Origin: Sphingobacterium composti
Lineage (GTDB): Bacteria; Bacteroidota; Bacteroidia; Sphingobacteriales; Sphingobacteriaceae
Direction: 5' to 3'
Length of the DNA stretch: 44,022 nt
Assembly (NCBI RefSeq): GCF_009829075.1
Contig: NZ_WUQZ01000006.1
Location: 1-44,022, forward strand
Part shown: positions 18,783 to 27,477 of the stretch, in pieces
How the letters are laid out: every line of letters begins with the position of its first letter
Numbering within the stretch: the stretch's first letter is position 1
The notes under the pieces: generated by a model
Databases searched by the model: none
What the model was told of the DNA's origin: nothing
Seen by the model: the letters and a program-made list of their open reading frames with translations, nothing else
Translations under genes and position numbers: made by a program

Positions 18783-20321
18783 ATGCGTTTTTTGAAAATA
18801 TTTTTTATGGTGCAGGTGATTTTTTTTACAGCATCAACTTTCGCACAGCAGGTTAATTTACCTATTCATTGGCATCATCAAAATTCTTCTCAAGGATACT
18901 ATGGTGTAAACACAATTCAAGCTTACAATTACTTAAAAAATCAAAACATTAGCTTAAAGCCAATTGTTGTTGCTGTTATTGATGGTGACCTTGATACGAA
19001 TCACGAAGATTTAAAAGATAATTTATGGATCAATCAAAGATCAGTAAAACGTAAAGACACTGCCGTACATGGGTGGAATTTTCTTGGAACTGCAGATAAC
19101 AAACTTATATCTAAAGTAGGAACTGAAGCTTTTCGTGAATACAAAAGACTTCGTCCTAAGTATGAAAACACACAATTGTCGGATTGGAAAAAAAAGAAAG
19201 ATATTGCAGAATTCAATTACTTCTTACAAGTAAAGAAAGATGCAAAAATTCAAGGCTATCTTAATTTCTTTCCAATAATCAAATTAACCTATGAAGCTTT
19301 TCGTCTGACAGATTCAACGATTAAAGCGCAAGGATTAGATGAGCAATGCTTGTCAATAAAGGAATTGGCTAATTTAAAATCAACGGATTCGGTAACGCAA
19401 GAATATATTGAGGCAGCAAAGCGTTCATCCTTTCGTTATGCTGAAACAACGAAATGGACAGATTTATATGCACATCAAGTTGAAGAATTCAAAACCGCAC
19501 AAAAGCGCATTAAAAGTTTAGATGATCAATCTAACCCAAGATTCGATATTGGTGACAATATCAAGTCCTTACGTGATAAGAATTATGGAAATCCAATACT
19601 TATCGATTCAAATAGCTTTCATGGAACATTTGTCGGTGGGTTGATAGCGGCTAATCGCAAGAATGAAATTGGCATCAACGGTGTGGCAGATAATGCCAAA
19701 TTGATGGGATTGCGTGCTGTTCCTGACGGCGATGAATTTGATAAGGATATTGCTTTGGCCATCCGCTTTGCTGTAGATAATGGAGCAAATATTATTAATA
19801 TGAGCTTTGGGAAATATTATTCTCCAAATAGCGAATGGGTAACGGATGCATTAGCGTATGCGATGAAGAAAAATGTTATTATCGTACAAGCAGCGGGCAA
19901 TGATAACAGAAACTTAGATACAATAAATTGTTATCCAATTAGGCCTTCCAAAATAAAAGATAAGTACAATTCTTATTTGCGTATTGGAGCGTCTACGAGT
20001 GATGGTAAAAAAGCAAAGTTTTCAAATTTTGGCTCAGGAACTGTGGATTTCTTTGCGCCAGGAGAAAATGTTACTTCAACAGCTACTTTTAACAATTACA
20101 AAACTGCGAACGGTACTTCATTTGCCGCTCCCATAGTTTCTGGTGTAGCAGCACTGATTTGGGGAGCTTATCCAGAGTTAAAAGCTTATCAAGTAGTGGA
20201 GATTTTAAAGAAATCCGCAGCTAAAAATAATGTTATGGCTTTAACACCATATGCCGTTACTGCAGGTATAGTTGATGCTTACCAAGCTTTACTAATTGCT
20301 AAAGAATATGATCAGAAATAG
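18783..20321 (+). CDS. Secreted subtilisin-like (S8) serine protease
   Basis: A 512-residue exported protease with a signal peptide (residues 1-22, ending STFAQ). The catalytic triad is complete: Asp67 in VAVIDGDLD, His280 in FHGTFVGG, Ser446 in NGTSFAAP, with oxyanion-hole Asn373 in AAGND. Asp and His are 213 residues apart, far more than the roughly 30 in subtilisin, because a charged, probably helical insertion fills residues 90-270. There is no C-terminal type 9 secretion domain and no lipobox, so the enzyme probably works in the periplasm or is released another way. First gene of a six-gene operon; its end overlaps the S9 peptidase start by 14 bp. Confidence 0.92.
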   Translation: MRFLKIFFMVQVIFFTASTFAQQVNLPIHWHHQNSSQGYYGVNTIQAYNYLKNQNISLKPIVVAVIDGDLDTNHEDLKDNLWINQRSVKRKDTAVHGWNFLGTADNKLISKVGTEAFREYKRLRPKYENTQLSDWKKKKDIAEFNYFLQVKKDAKIQGYLNFFPIIKLTYEAFRLTDSTIKAQGLDEQCLSIKELANLKSTDSVTQEYIEAAKRSSFRYAETTKWTDLYAHQVEEFKTAQKRIKSLDDQSNPRFDIGDNIKSLRDKNYGNPILIDSNSFHGTFVGGLIAANRKNEIGINGVADNAKLMGLRAVPDGDEFDKDIALAIRFAVDNGANIINMSFGKYYSPNSEWVTDALAYAMKKNVIIVQAAGNDNRNLDTINCYPIRPSKIKDKYNSYLRIGASTSDGKKAKFSNFGSGTVDFFAPGENVTSTATFNNYKTANGTSFAAPIVSGVAALIWGAYPELKAYQVVEILKKSAAKNNVMALTPYAVTAGIVDAYQALLIAKEYDQK

Positions 20322-22557
20322 TATTTTAATTCTACTACTGTTGTTAGGGTATATTTCTATCTATGCCCAGTCACTTCCTGTAAAATCTAAATATTCTTCT
20401 GCGAGTAATCTCATTGAGAATAATAGTGTTAATATAACTTGGTCTAAAAATTCTGCATATTATTTATGGTCAGAAAATGGCGAAAAGTTTCTATATCGTA
20501 TAGATCTTAATAATGGTAAAAAAGCTGCCATAGTTACTGAACGCGCTTTAAAGGATTTACTATTAAATGGAAAATTTGATTCTCAAGATATAATTGATAA
20601 ATGGAATTTATATAGTTATTCTATTGATGATGCGCAACGATATGTGTCATTTAGAGTCAATGGACATAACTATACTTATTACATAAAGAATAAGTCTTTG
20701 GATCGAACAGTAGAAGAAAGTAAATCCAAAATAGTTAGTAAAAAGTATAATGCAGGTGAGCATTGGAAAAAATATAATGCAGATAGTTCTAAATATATTT
20801 TTGGTAGAGGTTATCAGCTTTATCTTTTTGATAATTATACAAATAAGGAGTATAAGCTTACCTCTGATGGGCAGTTTCATTTCTCCTACAATTATAATAA
20901 TTCAGCAACTGTTGATACCAATAAAAGTGTGAGCACAAGTGCAGTTTGGGTTGGTGATAAGGTAATTGCCTGGAGAGAGGATAAGCGACATATTGATGAA
21001 ATGGCTGTAATCAATAGTCTCAATAACCCAAAGCCAACTTTACGAACATATAAATTTCCCATGCCAGGGGATTCGACAGTAGTTGGTGTTGATGTCAAAA
21101 TTTGGAATACTAAAGATCTATCCTTAAAAACAGTTAAAATGTTGGAGAATAAGGATCAACGAGTTATCCAACCAGGACAATTAGTAAATGGGAGAACACA
21201 ACTTTTCGCAGATAGAATTGGATCCAATTCGAAGTATACATTTTTCTTAAGACGTACACGTTCCAATGAAAAAGTTGAGTTGTGCCGGTTGGATTATGAT
21301 ATTGGAGAGGTGAAAGTTATAATTTCAGATACTACTTTACCACATATCAATGAGCAATTGTTTACTGTAAATGTATTCAATGACGATAAGGATATACTTT
21401 TTTGGTCAGAAAGGTCAGGTTATGGACAATATTATCACTACAATTTTGAAGGGAAATTATTGAATAAAGTTGGTCCCAAAGGAGAATATGTTGTAAGTAA
21501 AATTGTTGATGTAGATACAAATAAGCGTGAGTTAATATTTGAAGTGTATGGGTATTCAAAGGGTATTAATCCATATTACAAACAATATCTTCGCACATAT
21601 TTAGATAATGAATTAGGGTTTTTATTAACTCCAGAATTTTCAGATAATCAAATAAATATATCATCTGATCGAAAGTATTTGTTGAATACATATTCTACAA
21701 TTACTAATCCAAATAAATACACTATACGTAATCTTAAAGGGAAATTAGTTGCGGAAATTGGGGAAGCGAATATTTCTAAGTTAGAGTCTATAGGATGGAA
21801 GGCTCCAGAACTTCTTCAACTTAAAGCAACAGATGATTCTACATTTTTATATGGACTATTATATAAACCAGCTGATTTTGATTCCCATAAAAAGTATCCA
21901 TTAATTACTTCGGTATATCCTGGTCCTCAAGATGATTTTGTACCGCAGTCTTTTACGATAGATGATAATTACCATCAATCTTTTGCTGATTTAGGTTTCT
22001 TAGTGTTACAAGTTCCATCACGTGGTTCTTCTCCGTATAGAGGACTTAAGTTTCATAGTTATAGCTATGGCAATATGCGCGATTATCCATTAGCGGATAA
22101 TAAGAACGCAATAGAGTACTTGGCAAAAAGCAGATCTTATATAGATTTGAATAAAATCGGCATATTCGGACACTCAGGTGGTGGTTTTATGACAGCTACA
22201 GCTATGATGACTTATCCTGAGTTTTACAAGGTCGGGGTTGCAGCATCTGGCAATTATGATCCAAATATCTACACCCAATGGTGGGGAGAAACCTATCATG
22301 GTCTAAATACAACGAATAAGCCAAACTACATTCCGACGGCAATCGAATTAGCGCCTAATCTGAAAGGAAAATTGTTGCTTATCACTGGCGACGTAGATAC
22401 AAATGTGCATCCTGCACATACTTTTCGCTTAGCAAATGCGTTGATCAAAGCCAATAAGTTTTTTGATATGATGGTTTTGCCTGGAAAGGATCATGGTTTA
22501 GGCGATTGGTATTACCAATCTTTAATAGCAAATTATTTTTTATTACACCTAAAATAA
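20308..22557 (+). CDS. Exported S9 family peptidase (DPP-IV/prolyl oligopeptidase type)
   Basis: A 749-residue serine peptidase, with a signal peptide ending near SIYAQ, an N-terminal beta-propeller-like region (about 60-480) and a C-terminal alpha/beta-hydrolase domain. The triad is visible as Ser623 in GHSGGG, Asp697 in GDVDTNVH and His729 in PGKDHG; the spacing resembles DPP-IV. Enzymes of this type take dipeptides or short pieces off oligopeptides, so it would finish the work of the S8 protease upstream. The start is ATG 20308, inside the end of the protease gene; a TTG at 20296 in the same frame is less likely. The SusC gene begins 3 bp after its stop. Confidence 0.92.
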   Translation: MIRNSILILLLLLGYISIYAQSLPVKSKYSSASNLIENNSVNITWSKNSAYYLWSENGEKFLYRIDLNNGKKAAIVTERALKDLLLNGKFDSQDIIDKWNLYSYSIDDAQRYVSFRVNGHNYTYYIKNKSLDRTVEESKSKIVSKKYNAGEHWKKYNADSSKYIFGRGYQLYLFDNYTNKEYKLTSDGQFHFSYNYNNSATVDTNKSVSTSAVWVGDKVIAWREDKRHIDEMAVINSLNNPKPTLRTYKFPMPGDSTVVGVDVKIWNTKDLSLKTVKMLENKDQRVIQPGQLVNGRTQLFADRIGSNSKYTFFLRRTRSNEKVELCRLDYDIGEVKVIISDTTLPHINEQLFTVNVFNDDKDILFWSERSGYGQYYHYNFEGKLLNKVGPKGEYVVSKIVDVDTNKRELIFEVYGYSKGINPYYKQYLRTYLDNELGFLLTPEFSDNQINISSDRKYLLNTYSTITNPNKYTIRNLKGKLVAEIGEANISKLESIGWKAPELLQLKATDDSTFLYGLLYKPADFDSHKKYPLITSVYPGPQDDFVPQSFTIDDNYHQSFADLGFLVLQVPSRGSSPYRGLKFHSYSYGNMRDYPLADNKNAIEYLAKSRSYIDLNKIGIFGHSGGGFMTATAMMTYPEFYKVGVAASGNYDPNIYTQWWGETYHGLNTTNKPNYIPTAIELAPNLKGKLLLITGDVDTNVHPAHTFRLANALIKANKFFDMMVLPGKDHGLGDWYYQSLIANYFLLHLK

Positions 22558-22560
22558 ATA

Positions 22561-25500
22561 ATGTTAAGAAAATTTAAGTACAAATTTCTTATACCTAAGT
22601 TTTGGTTATTACCAGCATTAGGAGCGTCATTAACGTTCACTCCTACAGGTATTTATGCGCAGTCTGCCAATCAGCAGCTTAAAGTTTCTGGTTATGTCAC
22701 GGATGAGTATAATAATCCTATAGGCGGAGCGACCATTACGCTAGGTAATGGAAAACAAGTAATGACAAATAGCGATGGCTATTTCGAAGCAGCAACCGTA
22801 AAAGGAGACAAATTCAAGGTTTCATTTATTACCATGATAACCCAAGAATTTGTTGCGCAGAATGAAAAGCCATTCCGCATTCGACTGCAATCTTACGATA
22901 TCAATGTTGGAGAAGTCGTAGTTACGGGCTACAACCAAACTACAACAAGACGTACTACGGGATCAGTAGCTGTTGTTGATGGAGAATTGTTAAAGGATCA
23001 GCCACTGTTCAATGTGGATAAGCTTCTTCAGGGTAAAGTCGCGGGTTTGAGTGTTAAATCACTATCTGGACGCCCTGGTGAATCTGCACAAATCCGTATC
23101 CGTGGTACAAACACGATCACTGGAAATGCAGAACCATTATGGGTAGTAGACGGAGTTCCTTTGCAAAAAGATATTCCTACAATTAGTTCTGCACAAATAA
23201 AAGCTGGGGATTTTAATGGGATCTTCTCAGGTGGAATCGCCGGAATTAATGCGAATGATATAGAAAGCGTAACCGTATTGAAAGACGCTTCGGCAGCGGC
23301 AATCTATGGTTCTCGTGCTGCTGGTGGGGTAATTGTTGTGACTACCAAGCGTGGAAAAGCTGGTCGGATGCAAACAAACTACTCCAACTATTTTTCGATG
23401 AATGCAAAACCTCAACGTTCGTTGGGTTTGATGAATTCCGCTGAAAAAATAGCTTGGGAAAAAGAATTGTGGGATAGATATTCCAAAGAGGGATTTTTGA
23501 ATAATACACATTTTCCCAAATTAGGACTGGTTGGTTTAGTTCGTGGAGGTGTTGGCGAATTTGCAGGTCTTACTTCGGATCAGCAAGAGGCTATTCTCCA
23601 AGATGCAACTCTAAACACTACAGATTGGTTTGATGAATTGTTTCAAAATTCTTGGTCTCAAAGCCATAACATCAGTTTTTCGGGAGGTAATGAACGTAGT
23701 AGATATTATATTTCGGGAGGATATGGAAATAATAATGGTTTGGTTCAACGCACCTTACATGATCGTTACAATGTATCTTCCAAAATTGATCTGACTCCCA
23801 ATGATAGATTGCAGATAGGAATTAATTTGGATTTAACATCACAAACATCAAAAGCTCCAGCTGCAAATGAGAATATGTTTCGATACGCTTATTTTGCAAA
23901 TCCTTACGAACGCCCGTACAATGCCGATGGTACTTATCGTGCGGACCGCACTTTCTATAGTTTGAAAGAAGCCAATGGAGGAGGTTATGACATTTTCACA
24001 CCACCTAATGGGTATAATATTTTACGTGAGGTCAACGAAACGAATAGTGTAGCCAACAATTATTCGGGTACAGTTACTTCCAATTTGCGCTATAAGATTT
24101 CCAATTTATTGTCTTTCTCTGGAATGGGATCGTATTCCTACACCAATAATCAATCGGACAATATAAATGGTAAAGCTTCGAATGCAGCTTTTCGCGATCG
24201 GCTGAGTTTTGATGGGTATATGTCTACGCGTACATACGCTTCAATTACACAAGCATCGTCATTGAATAACAGTTACATGTTGCGCGGACAGTTTGAAATT
24301 GGAAACTTCTTGAAAGGCAACAACCGTATTTCGGCTTTAGTTGGTTCAGAAATCCGATCACAACGTGCAAAATCTGTAATTTCTAAACGCTATGGTTATG
24401 ATGAAGTAACCGGAAATGCCGCTATGCCAGTACCACCAAAAGGTAATGATCTAATTGATTACAATGAGTTAGTGAATTATGCAGCTATTGTTGATGGTTT
24501 ATCCGGGCAAACGCGTACAGAGGATGCTTTTGCTTCGTTTTACTTTTCTGCTGATTACAACTATGGACGTAAGTATACGTTTAGTTTGACAGGTAGGACA
24601 GACGGTTCTAATAATTTTGGTTCAGATCAACAGTTTAACCCAACTTGGTCGGCAGGGCTTTCGTGGAATGTAGATGAAGAAAATTTCTTTGCCCCGATTA
24701 AAGAAGTTGTAAACCGATTTACGCTAAAAGCCGCTACGGGTTATACAGGTAATGTCAATCGTTATGTTTATCCTCAATTAATTATGGATTACTTGATGTA
24801 CTTCCGTAAAACATACGAGGATTATTACAGAATAGGTGTAATTGGTAATGCCCCAAATAAAAATTTGCGTTGGGAAAAAACACAAGATTATAAAATCGCA
24901 GCAGATTTTGGCTTATTTAAGAATAGATTAAGTGGTTTAGTGGAATATTACACACGTACCAGCACAGATTTGGTGACTGAATTAGCTGTACCGTCAACTA
25001 CGGGATTTACATCACAACGATTTAATACATCAAAAGTTCATAACTCTGGTATAGAATTCTCATTGCAGGGACAACTTATAAAAAGTAAAGAATTCAGCTG
25101 GTCAGCTTCGGTAAATGCAGCGCACAACCGTAATAAATTACTGAAATTCTCTACACCCACAGGAACTGCAAATACTTCTGCTGGTCAACAAGAAGGCTAT
25201 CCATTGAATAGTATCTTTACAGGAAAAGTGATTGGTATTGACCCAGCAACAGGAATCTATACGTATCAATTGCGTCCAGATGCAGTCATTACTTCTAATG
25301 CAGATTTACGTGACGCAGCTAACTATGTTTTTTATGTAGGCACTTCGGATGCGCCTATTTCTGGTGGTTTTAGTACATCTGTTAGCTACAAACGATGGAC
25401 AGCGTCTATTGGTGGTAATTTCACTTTGAACAGTAAGATAATAGATGAAGTCAAACCACAAACGAATTATGGCTCGATCTCTACATCCTCCTCAGACACG

Positions 25501-25911
25501 CGTGAACCAATTCCTACGAGTTACAATGATTTGTACTTACATCACCTAAATGTACCGAAAGATCGCACACAGGTATGGTTCCATGATAACCCTATTGTTT
25601 CGGATTATCCGAGATTAATTGATCATTACGCGGCACCTTTGGGTTTCCATCTGACAAATCCAACGTTGAGTACAATTACACGTGCGTCAATGTTGAAAGA
25701 CATCTCTTATTTGCGTGTTGGGTCGATTCATATCGGTTATTCTCTGAGTGAGGAGCTCGTGAAAAAGATGAGATTAAGCAGTATGGGATTTAATTTTTCG
25801 ACATCAAATCTATTTACAATCACGAATTACGATGGTATAGATCCTGAAACACCAGGAGCCGTTTATCCACTGACACGTTCGTTTTCATTTGGTCTTAATA
25901 TTGGTTTATAA
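22561..25911 (+). CDS. SusC/RagA-family TonB-linked outer membrane transporter
   Basis: A 1116-residue TonB-dependent transporter. The signal peptide (1-34, ending IYAQ) is followed by a carboxypeptidase-regulatory-like domain (about 40-110), a TonB-box-like GEVVVTGY (117-124), the plug with LLQGKVAGLSV, IRIRGTNTITGN and WVVDGVPL, the SusC signature ESVTVLKDASAAAIYGSRAAGGVI, and a long beta-barrel ending FSFGLNIGL. With SusD it should form the lidded barrel that imports bulky substrates at the cost of TonB energy. Coupling to two proteases suggests oligopeptides, as in the RagAB system, but the substrate is inferred. SusD begins 1 bp after its stop. Confidence 0.95.
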   Translation: MLRKFKYKFLIPKFWLLPALGASLTFTPTGIYAQSANQQLKVSGYVTDEYNNPIGGATITLGNGKQVMTNSDGYFEAATVKGDKFKVSFITMITQEFVAQNEKPFRIRLQSYDINVGEVVVTGYNQTTTRRTTGSVAVVDGELLKDQPLFNVDKLLQGKVAGLSVKSLSGRPGESAQIRIRGTNTITGNAEPLWVVDGVPLQKDIPTISSAQIKAGDFNGIFSGGIAGINANDIESVTVLKDASAAAIYGSRAAGGVIVVTTKRGKAGRMQTNYSNYFSMNAKPQRSLGLMNSAEKIAWEKELWDRYSKEGFLNNTHFPKLGLVGLVRGGVGEFAGLTSDQQEAILQDATLNTTDWFDELFQNSWSQSHNISFSGGNERSRYYISGGYGNNNGLVQRTLHDRYNVSSKIDLTPNDRLQIGINLDLTSQTSKAPAANENMFRYAYFANPYERPYNADGTYRADRTFYSLKEANGGGYDIFTPPNGYNILREVNETNSVANNYSGTVTSNLRYKISNLLSFSGMGSYSYTNNQSDNINGKASNAAFRDRLSFDGYMSTRTYASITQASSLNNSYMLRGQFEIGNFLKGNNRISALVGSEIRSQRAKSVISKRYGYDEVTGNAAMPVPPKGNDLIDYNELVNYAAIVDGLSGQTRTEDAFASFYFSADYNYGRKYTFSLTGRTDGSNNFGSDQQFNPTWSAGLSWNVDEENFFAPIKEVVNRFTLKAATGYTGNVNRYVYPQLIMDYLMYFRKTYEDYYRIGVIGNAPNKNLRWEKTQDYKIAADFGLFKNRLSGLVEYYTRTSTDLVTELAVPSTTGFTSQRFNTSKVHNSGIEFSLQGQLIKSKEFSWSASVNAAHNRNKLLKFSTPTGTANTSAGQQEGYPLNSIFTGKVIGIDPATGIYTYQLRPDAVITSNADLRDAANYVFYVGTSDAPISGGFSTSVSYKRWTASIGGNFTLNSKIIDEVKPQTNYGSISTSSSDTREPIPTSYNDLYLHHLNVPKDRTQVWFHDNPIVSDYPRLIDHYAAPLGFHLTNPTLSTITRASMLKDISYLRVGSIHIGYSLSEELVKKMRLSSMGFNFSTSNLFTITNYDGIDPETPGAVYPLTRSFSFGLNIGL

Positions 25912-25912
25912 T

Positions 25913-27277
25913 ATGAAAAAAATATACGCAATAGCTTTTTCATTGCTGCTATTTAGCAGCTGTGACAACTATCTGGAAGTCAAAACCTATGGCAAAGCTA
26001 TTCCAAAAACTTCAGAAGAATTCTCATCTATTCTTCACAGGCATTTAAATAGTATTGACAACGGAGAGGATCATGTTTTGCTTGAAAGTTCCTCTGATTT
26101 AGTCACTATGGAGTCTATTACGGACAATTTCAATGCGACATTGACGTTGTCGGGAGGTAGTACATTGCAAATGTATATTGGCGGTTCTTTGAATAACAAA
26201 CAATCGAGATACCAAAGATTGTACGAAGTAATTCGCGACGCGAATATTATCATAAATAATCTACCTTCGCAGCAATCTGCTGAGGAAAAGACTGTAATGG
26301 GTACAGCCTATGCAATGCGTGCGATTGCCTATTATCACTTGCTTCGTGATTTTTGCGAACCATTTGCGGATGATGCACAATTGGGCGTGCCAATTGTGGT
26401 CGATTTTGACATGGAAGAACGCCCTGTACGTGCTTCTTATGGAGCAGTGAAAGCGCTTATTGAAAGTGATTTTGAGAAAGCCTTAACCTATCAGTTATCG
26501 GATGAGATTTATCGCTATACGCATGATGTGGTAAAAGCATATTATGCAAAATATTTCTTTTGGACTAAGCAATGGGATAAAGTAATAACACTTTCTGAAG
26601 AGATTGTAAAAGACTATCCTTTGGTACGAGGTGCTGAATACCTTTCCATGATTCAATCAACTAATAATAAGGTTGGAAATGTCTTAATTCGCTCATATCT
26701 GTATTCTTTTACTACCGCGATCTCATTTGCGAATAGCCAATCGATCATCAAGCAAAGACCATTGAGCAAAGAGTTTGTCGATTCTTTCCAAGATGAATAT
26801 AATGATATTCGCTTTGTGCTAACTACGAATAACAAGCGTATCAATCAAAAATTACTAGTGGGCAAGGTACGTTCCGCTGAATTTGTATTGATGTTGGCAG
26901 AAGCTAATGCACATTTAAATAATTCGGAATCAGCTTTAAAATGGATTAATCACCTGCGTGAAAAACGCTTGATCCATTTCACACCTTATACTTTAGCATC
27001 GCTACCAAACGAGACTACTTCTGGGATAATTCAAATGGATGTGAATGGCAAAGCTTTATCTCCACTAATGGCCACGATTCTGAATGAAAGAAGAAAAGAG
27101 CTTCACGCAGAAGGTGACCGTTTTTATGAGTTAAAACGTAATGGTAGACCCGAATTTTGGGTGTCTAACAATGGATTAAAGTACACGACAAAGAAATTTA
27201 TGTACACATTCCCCTTACCTCGCACTGATATTGAATTGACTCCAGGACTTATTCAAAATGAAGGATATGAATTTTAA
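25913..27277 (+). CDS. SusD/RagB-family substrate-binding lipoprotein
   Basis: A 454-residue surface lipoprotein that forms the lid over the SusC barrel. It has a short signal peptide and lipobox (FSLLLFSSC, Cys at about residue 18), then DNYLEVKTYG and helical repeats typical of SusD. Recognisable family segments are the ANIIINNLP helix, GTAYAMRAIAYYHLLR, LMLAEANAHLN with NHLREKR, and the C-terminal NERRKELHAEGDRFYELKR, the strongest SusD signature. It is on the short side for SusD proteins. The start is ATG 25913; a TTG at 25889 lies within the end of susC. The following small lipoprotein overlaps its end. Confidence 0.95.
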   Translation: MKKIYAIAFSLLLFSSCDNYLEVKTYGKAIPKTSEEFSSILHRHLNSIDNGEDHVLLESSSDLVTMESITDNFNATLTLSGGSTLQMYIGGSLNNKQSRYQRLYEVIRDANIIINNLPSQQSAEEKTVMGTAYAMRAIAYYHLLRDFCEPFADDAQLGVPIVVDFDMEERPVRASYGAVKALIESDFEKALTYQLSDEIYRYTHDVVKAYYAKYFFWTKQWDKVITLSEEIVKDYPLVRGAEYLSMIQSTNNKVGNVLIRSYLYSFTTAISFANSQSIIKQRPLSKEFVDSFQDEYNDIRFVLTTNNKRINQKLLVGKVRSAEFVLMLAEANAHLNNSESALKWINHLREKRLIHFTPYTLASLPNETTSGIIQMDVNGKALSPLMATILNERRKELHAEGDRFYELKRNGRPEFWVSNNGLKYTTKKFMYTFPLPRTDIELTPGLIQNEGYEF

Positions 27278-27464
27278 TAAAACATATAAAATTTTAGCTG
27301 TCTTTGCAGTTTTTGTGACAGTAGCAGCATGTGAAAAACCGAATGAAGTACCACCGCATTCGCAAGCATTTATTAGACAATATGTGATTCCTCCGCCAAC
27401 TTTAATATCAGCTGCAGAAAGAGATTTGGTAAATCAACAACGTGAAGAATACAATAAACTATAA
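27267..27464 (+). CDS. Small lipoprotein of the protease-SusCD operon, unknown function
   Basis: A 65-residue lipoprotein precursor with a hydrophobic signal (KILAVFAVFVTVAAC) and a mature chain of only about 44 residues beginning Cys-Glu-Lys-Pro-Asn-Glu. It has a central Pro-Pro-Pro stretch and a charged C-terminus. No family was recognised. ATG codons at 27258 and 27267 are both in frame; the second is preferred because AAGGAT lies just before it. The gene overlaps the end of susD by 11 bp and is followed by the next lipoprotein gene after 13 bp, so it is clearly part of the operon. A small partner of the SusCD complex is plausible but unproven. Confidence 0.75.
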   Translation: MNFNKTYKILAVFAVFVTVAACEKPNEVPPHSQAFIRQYVIPPPTLISAAERDLVNQQREEYNKL

Positions 27465-27477
27465 TTAATTAATAACT

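Noticed and set aside
20296..20307. Earlier TTG start of the S9 peptidase
   Set aside because: The ATG at 20308 gives a standard signal peptide; the TTG has no support.
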